Assembly: GCF_006363895.1 (NCBI RefSeq)
Contig: NZ_CP040953.1
DNA from: Methylopumilus universalis
GTDB taxonomy: Bacteria > Pseudomonadota > Gammaproteobacteria > Burkholderiales > Methylophilaceae
Reading direction: 5' to 3' (one strand)
Length of the DNA: 64,000 nucleotides
Part shown: positions 18,580-27,147 of the stretch, one piece after another
Layout of the letters: every line of letters begins with the position of its first letter
How positions within the stretch are numbered: position 1 is the first letter of the stretch
Position numbers and translations under genes: made by a program
Notes under the pieces: model-generated
The model's database searches: none
What the model was told of the DNA's origin: nothing
Seen by the model: only the letters and a program-made list of their open reading frames with translations

Positions 18580-19602
18580 TTAAAATTTCTTAGCTTCCAA
18601 CCAATTATCTTTAATGTAATTTAACACTTCCTTAACAGTAATTTTTTTCATGCAGTCACATTTCTTATTTTTTTCAGACAAAACGCAAACGGGCGCTGAA
18701 ATTGTGGCTATTGATGCACCTATTGGACCCCATCGCTCTATATTTACAGTGGGTCGGGATGGGTAGAGACCAAGCACTCTCGTATTCAATGCAGCAGCTA
18801 AATGAAGCGGTCCGGTTGCATTAGCTATTAAGCCATCTGCGTTTTTTAGTAAGCAAAGTAATTCTGTGCCATTTAATTTATCAAACAAATCAATCACTTT
18901 GGTGTGAGCTTTTAGTATTGATGAAAATTTCTTCTTTTCATCAAGGCTTCCTGTTAAAAAAATATTTACATCATCAGGTAGCTTTTGAATTAGTGAGTCA
19001 AATTGATCTAAAGGCCACTCAGAGGTATTACCATTGGTTCCCAAATGGATAACGAGATTAAATTTCTTCTTTTCTAGAAGATTTAATACTTTGGGAGAAT
19101 TTCTCACATTTAGCTTGAGATAAGCGTTTAACTCGTCTCGCTCCAACATGGAATCAATGTTATAAAAATGTAAAAACTTTAAGCATTTCTGTGCAAAGTG
19201 TAATGTGCCTTTTTTTGACTTGAAATTGGTATTAACAATTTTAAATTTGAATGGATTTAGTGTTAAAACATACCAAAAATAATTTTTTAAGTGGGAAACG
19301 ATATGCGGAATTTGAGCTTTTTTTGCTAATTGCAAAATGTTTTCATTTCCCTTAAGTATTAACATGGAATCAATTTGAAGTTTTTTTAAGTAATTAGCAG
19401 CATCTTCTTTTTGCATCTTTAATAAATTTTCATGCGACAAAAAAGCATCAATGTAGGGTGATGCATCTGCTATATCTTTGACATAATTTCGCGCAATCAA
19501 AGTAATCTTTGTATTTGGTATATGTTTTTTTAAAGAGGCTGCAAGGGGTAAAGAAAAAAGTAAATCCCCCATATTGTCTGATCTTGCTAAAGCTATGTGC
19601 AT
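18580..19602 (-). CDS. Glycosyltransferase family 9 (heptosyltransferase-like)
   Basis: A 340-residue GT9 protein. ALARSDNMGDLLFSLPLAASL (from residue 4) is the N-terminal family motif, and ANATGPLHLAAALNTRVLGLYP the C-terminal nucleotide-sugar motif. The end carries a small cysteine cluster (CVLSEKNKKCDC) seen in some GT9 members. It differs clearly from the plus-strand GT9 at 17525, so the pair is not a recent duplication. AT-rich. It probably adds heptose or another sugar to LPS core; the specific linkage cannot be told from sequence. About 120 bases upstream of its start hold nothing recognisable before the next small gene. Confidence 0.87.
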   Translation of the reverse strand: MHIALARSDNMGDLLFSLPLAASLKKHIPNTKITLIARNYVKDIADASPYIDAFLSHENLLKMQKEDAANYLKKLQIDSMLILKGNENILQLAKKAQIPHIVSHLKNYFWYVLTLNPFKFKIVNTNFKSKKGTLHFAQKCLKFLHFYNIDSMLERDELNAYLKLNVRNSPKVLNLLEKKKFNLVIHLGTNGNTSEWPLDQFDSLIQKLPDDVNIFLTGSLDEKKKFSSILKAHTKVIDLFDKLNGTELLCLLKNADGLIANATGPLHLAAALNTRVLGLYPSRPTVNIERWGPIGASIATISAPVCVLSEKNKKCDCMKKITVKEVLNYIKDNWLEAKKF

Positions 19603-19725
19603 TTTAATTTTTCATCCAAATAATATAACAACACTGGTCTTCTATGCCGCAGTGAATTTCGATAAATTTGCGATAAGAAATTATTACAGACCACCCTCTT
19701 ATAACTTCCAAAATTGATAAATATT

Positions 19726-19890
19726 CTACTTTCTCAAATTATCTTTTTTATATAACTTCCTTAAAGCTTTAATGCCTTTAATAATAAAAAAAATGATAAG
19801 ACCTGCGTTGATAACGTAAAAAATAAAAATAGAGATATCAAGCATATTAATCTTTGAAATCCATTCCAAAAAATCTACTATGATTTGCAT
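19726..19890 (-). CDS. Small single-span membrane protein (54 residues)
   Basis: A short frame from ATG (19890) to TAG (19726). The predicted peptide has an amphipathic start, one hydrophobic segment of about 22 residues (LDISIFIFYVINAGLIIFFIIK), and a basic tail (KALRKLYKKDNLRK), which fits an inner-membrane micropeptide with the tail in the cytoplasm. It starts 11 bp after the stop of the YkuK-like gene, so it is probably the last gene of that transcript. No strong ribosome site. In such AT-rich DNA a chance frame is possible; the hydrophobic-then-basic layout and operon-like spacing argue for a real gene. Confidence 0.5.
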   Translation of the reverse strand: MQIIVDFLEWISKINMLDISIFIFYVINAGLIIFFIIKGIKALRKLYKKDNLRK

Positions 19891-19901
19891 AAAAAGTTGT
19901 A

Positions 19902-20381
19902 CTAACCGACCTTTCTGTCTCCAAGCGTTTTAAATTTTCCTGCAGCATAAGACGCTGCAAATGCATTTGGTTTAACCATTGGAATTACATTGCATGTGCC
20001 ACGAATATAGCCGATAGCCTCATGAATAACACAATTAGAGCCAAACATTTCATCTGGATTGATATCGAGATGAACTTCTACAGCTCTGTCCTCTAATATG
20101 TCGGCTAATTTAAGGTATAAGTCGGATACTTTATATACTTCGTTCATTAGCCTATAGCGAGGTTTGTTCTTTTTTTGATCATAATCCCTCTCACGCACTA
20201 CTTCGCCAAAAATTTTGCACCCATTATTGCCATTAATATGAACGACTATTGCCATGACATAATCTGCATACCAATCTTTTCCAATTCTAATTCTTTCAGA
20301 ATCACAGCCAATATAAATTTTTGACTCCAAAGTTTGTGCCTCAATAAAATCTCGAACTTCGTCTAAATTTATTTTTTTCAT
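19902..20381 (-). CDS. YkuK/DUF458-like RNase H-fold protein
   Basis: A 159-residue protein resembling the YkuK (DUF458) family, predicted to have an RNase H-like fold. IYIGCDSERI places an acidic residue (Asp27) on the first strand, followed by YVMAIVVHING for strand 2. VEVHLDINPDEMFGSN (about 101-116) has another acidic strand, and VKPNAFAASYAAGK matches the C-terminal KP-x-AAS pattern of the family. Nuclease activity is only predicted, and no substrate is known. Neighbours: a 66-residue protein 62 bp upstream and a 54-residue membrane peptide 11 bp downstream. Family assignment is by pattern memory, not by a search. Confidence 0.6.
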   Translation of the reverse strand: MKKINLDEVRDFIEAQTLESKIYIGCDSERIRIGKDWYADYVMAIVVHINGNNGCKIFGEVVRERDYDQKKNKPRYRLMNEVYKVSDLYLKLADILEDRAVEVHLDINPDEMFGSNCVIHEAIGYIRGTCNVIPMVKPNAFAASYAAGKFKTLGDRKVG

Positions 20382-20443
20382 TATTTATTTAATAGTATTT
20401 AACAAATTAGTTTCTTCATAATGGTTATACGTAGGAATTCTTT

Positions 20444-20644
20444 TTAACGTCTTCGCTTCTTCCAAGTGTAATCTGACCCATCGGGACACTTTCCTTCAAG
20501 CACAAAATCAACACCAAATAACCCAATGATTTCAATGCCATTCCCTTCAATAGTCACTAACTCATTCATATCCTTGGCTGACTTCATAGCATCATCTAGA
20601 GTCATAACTTCAATTATTTTTGTTTTACTCTTAATTTTGTACAT
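20444..20644 (-). CDS. Hypothetical small protein (66 residues)
   Basis: I do not recognise this protein. It has a basic N-terminus (MYKIKSKTK), a middle reading TLDDAMKSAKDMNELVTIEGNG, a hydrophobic strand-like stretch IEIIGLFGVDFVL, one cysteine (GKCPDG), and a basic end WKKRRR. The layout suggests a small alpha/beta domain with a basic tail that could touch nucleic acid. It precedes the YkuK-like gene by 62 bp on the same strand and probably shares its transcript. AT-rich like its neighbours. Confidence 0.55.
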   Translation of the reverse strand: MYKIKSKTKIIEVMTLDDAMKSAKDMNELVTIEGNGIEIIGLFGVDFVLEGKCPDGSDYTWKKRRR

Positions 20645-20917
20645 TCTGGTTAAATAGTCTCAAACTTTATAAGAAAAACATGTAAGAAAATCTTTTACGT
20701 GATAAAACCTCACATAATTTATAAGGCCGACTTATTGACTATATTTTGCTCTATTTAATACACTGAGTATAGTTATTACCCTATAAGATATTTCATTCTT
20801 GAGTCTGTCTTAAAAACTTATGTTTGGCACAAATCAAGAATCAGAAAAGTTATTGTTATAGTATCCAATCTAATGATATTAAAAATCATTGTTTAGCTAT
20901 ATTAAAATAGGATCGCA
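20645..20917. other. AT-rich intergenic region with divergent starts
   Basis: These 273 bases between the 66-residue gene (minus) and the adhesin-E-like gene (plus) hold no convincing gene. A TGT-TATAGT extended -10 at 20854-20862 could drive the plus-strand gene; the -35 is weak. Nothing else recognised. Confidence 0.4.
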
Positions 20918-21301
20918 ATGAAAAAACTAAATTTATTTCTTACTCTAATTTTTATAAGTTCCTCTGTTTATGCTGAGCGGATAAAAATTTGGGAGTCAGA
21001 TACGAGTGAACATTTTATTAAATCAGATACAGTGAAATACAAAGGTAAATTGGTAACATTTTGGTTATTAACGAATAATTATTTGCCAGATGAATCAGGT
21101 CATTTATCTTATAAACAAAAAATTGAAATTGATTGTAGTTATGATCAATTAAGAATGCTCGCACAAATAGGTTATCAACAAGCTATGGGATCAGGGACAT
21201 CAACGCGTTTCCGCAAAACTTATGAAGAATGGGCCGAAATTACGCCCGAGAGCCTTGGTGGTGAACTTTATAAGTATCTTTGCACAAAAAAAATAAAATG
21301 A
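20918..21301 (+). CDS. Secreted protein, surface-adhesin E-like
   Basis: A 127-residue protein with a clear signal peptide (MKKLNLFLTLIFISSSVYA, cleavage before ERIK). The mature part starts with a Trp-containing strand (IKIWESD), then IKSDTVKYKGKLVTFWLLTN, a cysteine in KIEIDCSYDQLRML, and PESLGGELYKYLC with a second cysteine. This pattern resembles the surface-adhesin protein E family (PF16747), in which the two cysteines would pair in the periplasm or on the surface. Any adhesin role is extrapolation. A ribosome site AGGA precedes the ATG. It lies alone between the small minus-strand genes and tRNA-Arg. Confidence 0.6.
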   Translation: MKKLNLFLTLIFISSSVYAERIKIWESDTSEHFIKSDTVKYKGKLVTFWLLTNNYLPDESGHLSYKQKIEIDCSYDQLRMLAQIGYQQAMGSGTSTRFRKTYEEWAEITPESLGGELYKYLCTKKIK

Positions 21302-21373
21302 AGTTAATTGCGATCAAATTGCGATATTTCAATAAAAACGTTACAAATTTTGACCGCTTAACGTCCTGAAGAG

Positions 21374-21449
21374 TGGCGCCCTCGACACGAATCGAACGTG
21401 TGACCCTCCCCTTAGGAGGGGGATGCTCTATCCACTGAGCTACGAGGGC
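21374..21449 (-). tRNA. tRNA-Arg (anticodon CCU)
   Basis: A complete 76-base cloverleaf. The 7-bp acceptor is GCCCTCG with CGAGGGC. The anticodon stem is TCCCC/GGGGA with loop CTCCTAA, giving anticodon CCU. The T arm is ACACG-TTCGATT-CGTGT, and CCA is encoded. It starts 12 bp after the pepA stop on the same strand. It reads AGG codons. Its 3' end faces the AT-rich accessory stretch. Confidence 0.97.
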
Positions 21450-21461
21450 AAAATTTAAAAA

Positions 21462-22916
21462 TTATTTTTGTAAAACTTTTTTCAAAACCTGAATACCAAA
21501 ACCCACACCAAAGCCATTCACTTCACTTAACGCTGCTCCAAGCCCGCCCTTTCGATTACTTGATGAGAGGTCGGTATGTAACCAAGGCACATTGTTTTCA
21601 ATAAAACGATTTAAGAAGCGTGCGGCATGAATATGGTCAGCACCGCCTTCGAGTGTGCATTGCTTAATGTCTGCGATACCACTCTCAAGATCTTCTTCAT
21701 AATCTTCATCAAATGGGAATGCTGCAATACGCTCTCCTGATTCACTTCCCGCACCCACGGCTAAACAAGATAATTCAGGTCGATTAGATATCACACCACT
21801 ATAACGATCGCCTAATGCTGTCGCCATACTGCCTGTGAGTGTTGCAAAATCAATCATCATGTCAGGCTTCAAACGAGAGGCTAAGGTTAAGGTGTCGGCT
21901 AAGACCATGCGACCTTCCGCATCGGTATGAATAATTTCGATGGAAGTTCCATTAAGAGACTTCACGACATCATTTTGTTTATAAGCTTTAGGTCCAATAT
22001 GATTTTGCGCAATGGCTAACCAGCAATCAATTTGAACTGGAAGTTTTAAGAGAGTAGCTGCCAATAAAATACCAAGGGATACTGCGGAGCCATTCATGTC
22101 TTCATGCATGCCGTGCATATAACGTGCTGGCTTTAAATTATGTCCGCCTGTGTCAAAACATATACCTTTACCAATGACTGCAACTTTTTTCCTAGATTGC
22201 TTAGGCTTATAGGTTAAATGAACGATGGCTGCATCTTGTGGTTCAGAACCTTGGCCTACTGCCACAAAGGAACCTGCTCCCATCTTTTTTAGTTTCGCCA
22301 TATCAAACTCTTCAATCTTCCAGCCATTCGACTTCGCGAGTGACTTAATTTTTGTGCGATAGATTGAAGGGGTAAGGTCGTTAGGTGGCAACATCGTCAA
22401 TTCACGTGTCAATGTATTGCCAGTCACAACAGCCATTTCATCTTTAAATTTATCTTTAACTTCAATACCAAATAACTCAATAGACTTGGTATTTTTTTTA
22501 ATGCTTTCTTTTTTTCGAGTGGGTAATTTTTGACTATTCATAAGCGCTACATAGATAGCAGCACGTGCATTAATTTCTTTGGAGTGCTCGTCGCCAAATA
22601 CACCAATAACAAGCGTTTCAGGGTTTTCTACAATTAAGGGCTGGAGTGCTTTTCGAATTAAAGTATGACGCTGAAAGGTGTTATTTTTTTTGTCCAAAAC
22701 AACAAAACTCAACAAGCGACCATCCTGGACCTCAATAGTGACAGGCTCCTTGGTGAGGCTCGACATTTTTTTATGGGTACGTTTTAGTTTTCGATCAAGC
22801 TCTTTTATAAAAGGAAATGTCTTTGATGTCGCATCACTTAAAACACAAAGAAAATGAGCCCCTTTGATGTTTTTTTCTGTCGCCACACTTCTTTTTTGTA
22901 CAATTTGAATTGTCAT
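21462..22916 (-). CDS. pepA: Leucyl aminopeptidase (M17 family)
   Basis: Cytosolic metalloaminopeptidase that removes N-terminal residues from peptides. The C-terminal catalytic domain shows GKGICFDTGGHNLKP (metal-binding Lys and Asp plus catalytic Lys), MHEDMNGSA (metal Asp) and HTDAEGRM, the M17 signature with His in place of the usual Asn. The N-terminal half is divergent. The 484 residues are slightly shorter than E. coli PepA (503). It is divergent from aceE across a 248-base gap and followed directly by tRNA-Arg. In E. coli PepA also binds DNA; that role is not inferable here. Confidence 0.93.
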   Translation of the reverse strand: MTIQIVQKRSVATEKNIKGAHFLCVLSDATSKTFPFIKELDRKLKRTHKKMSSLTKEPVTIEVQDGRLLSFVVLDKKNNTFQRHTLIRKALQPLIVENPETLVIGVFGDEHSKEINARAAIYVALMNSQKLPTRKKESIKKNTKSIELFGIEVKDKFKDEMAVVTGNTLTRELTMLPPNDLTPSIYRTKIKSLAKSNGWKIEEFDMAKLKKMGAGSFVAVGQGSEPQDAAIVHLTYKPKQSRKKVAVIGKGICFDTGGHNLKPARYMHGMHEDMNGSAVSLGILLAATLLKLPVQIDCWLAIAQNHIGPKAYKQNDVVKSLNGTSIEIIHTDAEGRMVLADTLTLASRLKPDMMIDFATLTGSMATALGDRYSGVISNRPELSCLAVGAGSESGERIAAFPFDEDYEEDLESGIADIKQCTLEGGADHIHAARFLNRFIENNVPWLHTDLSSSNRKGGLGAALSEVNGFGVGFGIQVLKKVLQK

Positions 22917-23164
22917 AAGCCTTAACCCTTAAATATATGTCCTATAAAAAAATATCAATAAAATCAATAGAATATTGCTTTTTCTCACACTTTTAACTTA
23001 CTTTTTTACTTGACCCAAACGCTTAAAAACGCCAAACTTGAAGGTATATGAGTTCATTCAATGCGTTATCGCTCACAAAATTGGAAACCCCTTTAGGCGC
23101 TAGGTAAACACAGTCTTTATTATACCGTTAGCGTCCTCATAAAATTCTGGAGTTATATTAAAAC

Positions 23165-25819
23165 ATGGCATCTATACCTGACATCGACAATCAAGAAACG
23201 CAAGAGTGGCTTGACGCCCTCAATGCCGTCATTGAAACAGAAGGTGTAGAGCGCGCTCATTTCTTAATTGAATCCATGATCGATCAAGCACGAAGATCAG
23301 GGGCTAATTTACCTTACAAAGCGACCACCGCTTACGTCAATACAATACCTACGCACTTGCAACAACGTCATCCAGGTAACCCCGATATGGAGCGTCGCAT
23401 CCGCGCACTCATCAGATGGAATGCCATCATGACGGTATTACGTGCAAATGAAAAATCCCCAGGTGTAGGAGGCCATATCGCAAGCTTCCAATCAGCGGCG
23501 ACTTTATATGATGTCGGCTTCAACCATTTCTTTAGGGCGGCGAATGATAAATTCCAAGGAGATCTTGTGTACTTCCAAGGCCACTCATCCCCTGGTGTTT
23601 ATGCAAGAGCGTTTCTAGAAGGCCGTATCAGTGAAGACCAATTAACTAACTTCCGTATGGAAACGGGCGGCAAGGGATTATCAAGCTACCCTCACCCATG
23701 GCTTATGCCTGACTTCTGGCAGTTCCCAACTGTATCGATGGGGCTAGGTCCTATCATGGGTATTTACCAAGCACGATTCTTAAAATATTTACATGATCGC
23801 GGTATTGCAGATACTTCAGATCGTAAAGTCTGGGTCTTCTGTGGTGATGGAGAAATGGATGAGCCTGAGTCGCTCGGCGCTATTTCATTGGCGTCTCGAG
23901 AAAAGCTCGATAACCTTATTTTTGTTGTCAACTGTAACTTACAGCGTCTCGATGGTCCTGTGCGTGGTAACGGCAAAATTATTCAAGAGCTCGAATCAGA
24001 TTTTAGAGGCTCCGGTTGGAATGTGATTAAAGTGATTTGGGGTTCTTACTGGGATCCATTAATCGCGATGGATAAAACAGGATTACTCAAAAAACGCATG
24101 GAAGAATGTGTGGATGGTGAATACCAAAACTTTAAAGCTAAAGGTGGTGCTTACACACGTGAACACTTCTTTGGTAAATATCCAGAACTAAAAGAGATGG
24201 TAGCTGCCATGTCAGATCAAGATATCTGGCGCTTAAATCGTGGCGGACATGACCCTCATAAAGTTTTCGCTGCATATGCTGCAGCCACTTCCCATAAAGG
24301 CCAACCTTCAGTCGTCTTAGCCAAAACCGTTAAAGGTTACGGCATGGGAGATGCAGGCGAAGGTCAAAATATTACCCATCAACAAAAGAGCATGGATATT
24401 GATTCATTAAAAGCTTTCCGCGATCGTTTTGATTTGCAAATTACAAATGAAGAAGTTGAGAAGTTATCTTTCCATAAACCTCAACCTGATTCTCCTGAAA
24501 TTAAATACATGATGGAAAGACGTGAAGCGCTGGGTGGATTTGTACCCCAACGTAAGCGTAAAGGTAACCCACTCAAAACACCACCACTCTCTACTTTTGA
24601 AAATATGTTAACTGCCACAGGTGAGAGAGAAATATCAACAACGATGGCATTCGTGAGAATTTTATCCACCCTTGTACGTGATAAAGAGCTCGGTAAATAT
24701 ATTGTACCTATCGTACCGGATGAGGCGCGAACATTTGGTATGGAAGGCATGTTTAGACAGCTTGGTATTTATTCGTCCGTCGGTCAATTGTACGAACCTC
24801 AAGATTCAGATCAAGTCATGTTCTATAAAGAACAAACAGATGGTCAAATTCTAGAAGAAGGTATCAATGAAGCAGGCTCATTCTCTTCCTGGGTAGCAGC
24901 TGCAACTTCATATACCGTTAACGGTATTCAAATGATTCCGTTTTATATTTTCTATTCCATGTTTGGTTTCCAACGTATTGGGGACCTTGCTTGGGCAGCT
25001 GGTGACTCACGTGCACGTGGATTCTTATTAGGCGCTACCGCAGGTCGAACCACATTGAATGGAGAAGGTTTGCAACATGAAGATGGTCATAGCCAATTAA
25101 TGGCGGCCATGATTCCTAATTGCGTGTCATACGACCCTACTTTTGCATACGAACTTGCAGTGATTATGCAAGACGGTTTAAAACGCATGATTGAAAATCA
25201 GGAAGATGTTTTCTATTACATCACAGTCATGAATGAAAATTATAGCCACCCTGAAATGCCGAAAGGAAGTGAAGCAGACATTATTAAGGGTATGTATTCA
25301 TTCTCCACTTCAAAAATCAAAGGTGAAAAAGTACAGCTCATGGGCAGTGGTGTGATTTTACGTGAAGTGATTGAAGCGCAAAAAATATTAGAAAGAGATT
25401 ATGGTGTGTCAGCCGATGTATGGAGTGTGACGAGTTTTAATGAGCTTCGTAAGGATGCATTAGAAGCGGATCGTTGGAATCGCATGAATCCTGATAAACC
25501 ACAAAAAGAATCCCACGTCGTAAAACTGCTTAAAAAAGCAGAAGGTCCCATCATTGCATCGACAGACTATATGAAATCATTCGCAGAGCAAATCGCTGTC
25601 TTCTTGCCTCATAAATTTGTGGCCCTGGGTACCGATGGCTTTGGACGCTCTGACTCTAGAGAAAAATTACGTCACTTCTTTGAAGTCGATCGTCATTATG
25701 TCGTGGTGGCAACACTCAAAGCTTTAAGTGATGAAGGTAAGATTAAATCATCAGTCGTCACTGATGCGATTAAGAAATTTAAGCTTGATCCTAACAAACC
25801 TAATCCGGTGACGCAGTAA
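23165..25819 (+). CDS. aceE: Pyruvate dehydrogenase E1 component, homodimeric
   Basis: Thiamine-diphosphate enzyme that decarboxylates pyruvate and acetylates the lipoyl group of E2. The 884-residue length and PGVGGHIASFQSAATLYDVGFNHFF-type N-terminus are those of the homodimeric (AceE) class. The ThDP motif appears as CGDGEMDEPES through NLIFVVNCNLQRLDG. The C-terminal pyrimidine and transketolase-C regions are present. A ribosome site (GGAG) precedes the ATG. First gene of aceE-aceF-lpdA; aceF follows 2 bp later. No obvious PdhR-type operator was seen in the 248 bases upstream. Confidence 0.98.
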   Translation: MASIPDIDNQETQEWLDALNAVIETEGVERAHFLIESMIDQARRSGANLPYKATTAYVNTIPTHLQQRHPGNPDMERRIRALIRWNAIMTVLRANEKSPGVGGHIASFQSAATLYDVGFNHFFRAANDKFQGDLVYFQGHSSPGVYARAFLEGRISEDQLTNFRMETGGKGLSSYPHPWLMPDFWQFPTVSMGLGPIMGIYQARFLKYLHDRGIADTSDRKVWVFCGDGEMDEPESLGAISLASREKLDNLIFVVNCNLQRLDGPVRGNGKIIQELESDFRGSGWNVIKVIWGSYWDPLIAMDKTGLLKKRMEECVDGEYQNFKAKGGAYTREHFFGKYPELKEMVAAMSDQDIWRLNRGGHDPHKVFAAYAAATSHKGQPSVVLAKTVKGYGMGDAGEGQNITHQQKSMDIDSLKAFRDRFDLQITNEEVEKLSFHKPQPDSPEIKYMMERREALGGFVPQRKRKGNPLKTPPLSTFENMLTATGEREISTTMAFVRILSTLVRDKELGKYIVPIVPDEARTFGMEGMFRQLGIYSSVGQLYEPQDSDQVMFYKEQTDGQILEEGINEAGSFSSWVAAATSYTVNGIQMIPFYIFYSMFGFQRIGDLAWAAGDSRARGFLLGATAGRTTLNGEGLQHEDGHSQLMAAMIPNCVSYDPTFAYELAVIMQDGLKRMIENQEDVFYYITVMNENYSHPEMPKGSEADIIKGMYSFSTSKIKGEKVQLMGSGVILREVIEAQKILERDYGVSADVWSVTSFNELRKDALEADRWNRMNPDKPQKESHVVKLLKKAEGPIIASTDYMKSFAEQIAVFLPHKFVALGTDGFGRSDSREKLRHFFEVDRHYVVVATLKALSDEGKIKSSVVTDAIKKFKLDPNKPNPVTQ

Positions 25820-25821
25820 TT

Positions 25822-27141
25822 ATGGCTATTGAAAAAATACTTGTTCCCGACATTGGAAACTTTGATAGTGTGGATGTGATTGAAATCATCGCGAAGATAG
25901 GCGATGCCATCAAAAAAGATGACCCACTCATTACGCTAGAAACAGATAAAGCTTCGATGGATATTCCAGCGCCTCATGCAGGCACTGTAAAAGAGATTTT
26001 TTTAAAAGTGGGCGATAAGATCAAACAAGGCTCACCTATATTGATGCTTGATATTGTGGAGTCTGATAAAAAATCAGAAGTGAAAGAAAGTGCGAAAGAA
26101 ACTAAAAAAGAAGAAGCAATAAAAACTTCTATGCCTGAACCCTCGCGTCCAGCGCCAGAGCCTCCTCAAAAAATTAAGCCCCAGCAAACGCCAGCACCTG
26201 TTGGCGAAAGTGTGGTTGTTGCGCCCAATAAAAAATCGCACGCGAGTCCTTCGGTCAGAAAATTTGCGCGTGAGCTGGGTGTTAATTTGGCCTTCGTGCA
26301 AGGATCAGGTCCTAAAAATCGTATCCTTGAATCTGACATACAAAGTTATGTGAAAGGTGAATTAGCCAGACCTCGAACAGACAATATGGGTAACGCCCCG
26401 ACTGTGATTCCAATGCCTGTGATTGACTTTAGTCAGTATGGAGACATTGAAACCAAACCACTTTCAAAAATTAAAAAATTGTCAGGGGCTAATCTTCATC
26501 GCAATTGGGTGACCGCACCGCACGTCACACAATTTGATGAAGCAGATATCACCGACCTCGAAGCTTTTAGAAAATCGATGCAAGTCGATGCTGAGAAAAA
26601 AGGTGTCAAACTCACCCTTCTTGCCTTCCTTATGAAGGCATGTGTCAATGCACTTAAGACTTATCCTAACTTTAATGCCTCTCTTTCAGCGGATGGCGAT
26701 CAACTTATTTTAAAAAGTTATTACAACATCGGTTTCGCATGTGACACGCCGGATGGTTTGGTGGTACCTGTCGTGCGTGATGTTCACCAAAAAGATGTGC
26801 TCGCAATCGCCAAAGATTTAGGTGAACTTTCCGCCAAAGCGCGCGAGCGCAAACTTAAGATGGAGGAAATGCAAGGTGGATGCTTTACGATTTCAAGTTT
26901 AGGCGGTATTGGTGGCACAAAATTTACTCCGATTATTAATTGTCCTGAAGTGGCCATCCTTGGAATCTCGAGGTCCTCCATGGAGCCTATATACGACCCC
27001 AAAACGAAAGCATTCGAAGCAAGGCTTATCTTGCCACTCTCTCTATCATACGATCACCGCGTCATTGATGGTGCAGATGGTGCGCGTTTTACCAGTCACT
27101 TACGCATGATGCTATCTGACGTGCGTCGATTGCTTCTTTAA
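25822..27141 (+). CDS. aceF: Pyruvate dehydrogenase E2, dihydrolipoyl acetyltransferase
   Basis: Core of the pyruvate dehydrogenase complex, moving acetyl from lipoate to CoA. It has one N-terminal lipoyl domain (residues 1-77; lipoylated Lys43 in ETDKASMD), whereas E. coli AceF has three. A Glu/Lys/Pro/Ala-rich linker follows, then a peripheral-subunit-binding domain (about 142-178, ASPSVRKFARELGV). The catalytic domain ends in SYDHRVIDGADGARF with active-site His412. The 439 residues fit a single-lipoyl E2. It is separated from aceE by 2 bp and from lpdA by 6 bp. Confidence 0.97.
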   Translation: MAIEKILVPDIGNFDSVDVIEIIAKIGDAIKKDDPLITLETDKASMDIPAPHAGTVKEIFLKVGDKIKQGSPILMLDIVESDKKSEVKESAKETKKEEAIKTSMPEPSRPAPEPPQKIKPQQTPAPVGESVVVAPNKKSHASPSVRKFARELGVNLAFVQGSGPKNRILESDIQSYVKGELARPRTDNMGNAPTVIPMPVIDFSQYGDIETKPLSKIKKLSGANLHRNWVTAPHVTQFDEADITDLEAFRKSMQVDAEKKGVKLTLLAFLMKACVNALKTYPNFNASLSADGDQLILKSYYNIGFACDTPDGLVVPVVRDVHQKDVLAIAKDLGELSAKARERKLKMEEMQGGCFTISSLGGIGGTKFTPIINCPEVAILGISRSSMEPIYDPKTKAFEARLILPLSLSYDHRVIDGADGARFTSHLRMMLSDVRRLLL

Positions 27142-27147
27142 TATTAC

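Noticed and set aside
21354..21373. Direct-repeat attachment site from the tRNA-Arg 3' end
   Set aside because: I looked for a second copy of the tRNA 3' sequence between rbgA and the tRNA and did not see one by eye.
22917..23164. PdhR-type operator before aceE
   Set aside because: The TTGGT/ACCAA palindrome was not present; only generic AT-rich promoter-like sequence.
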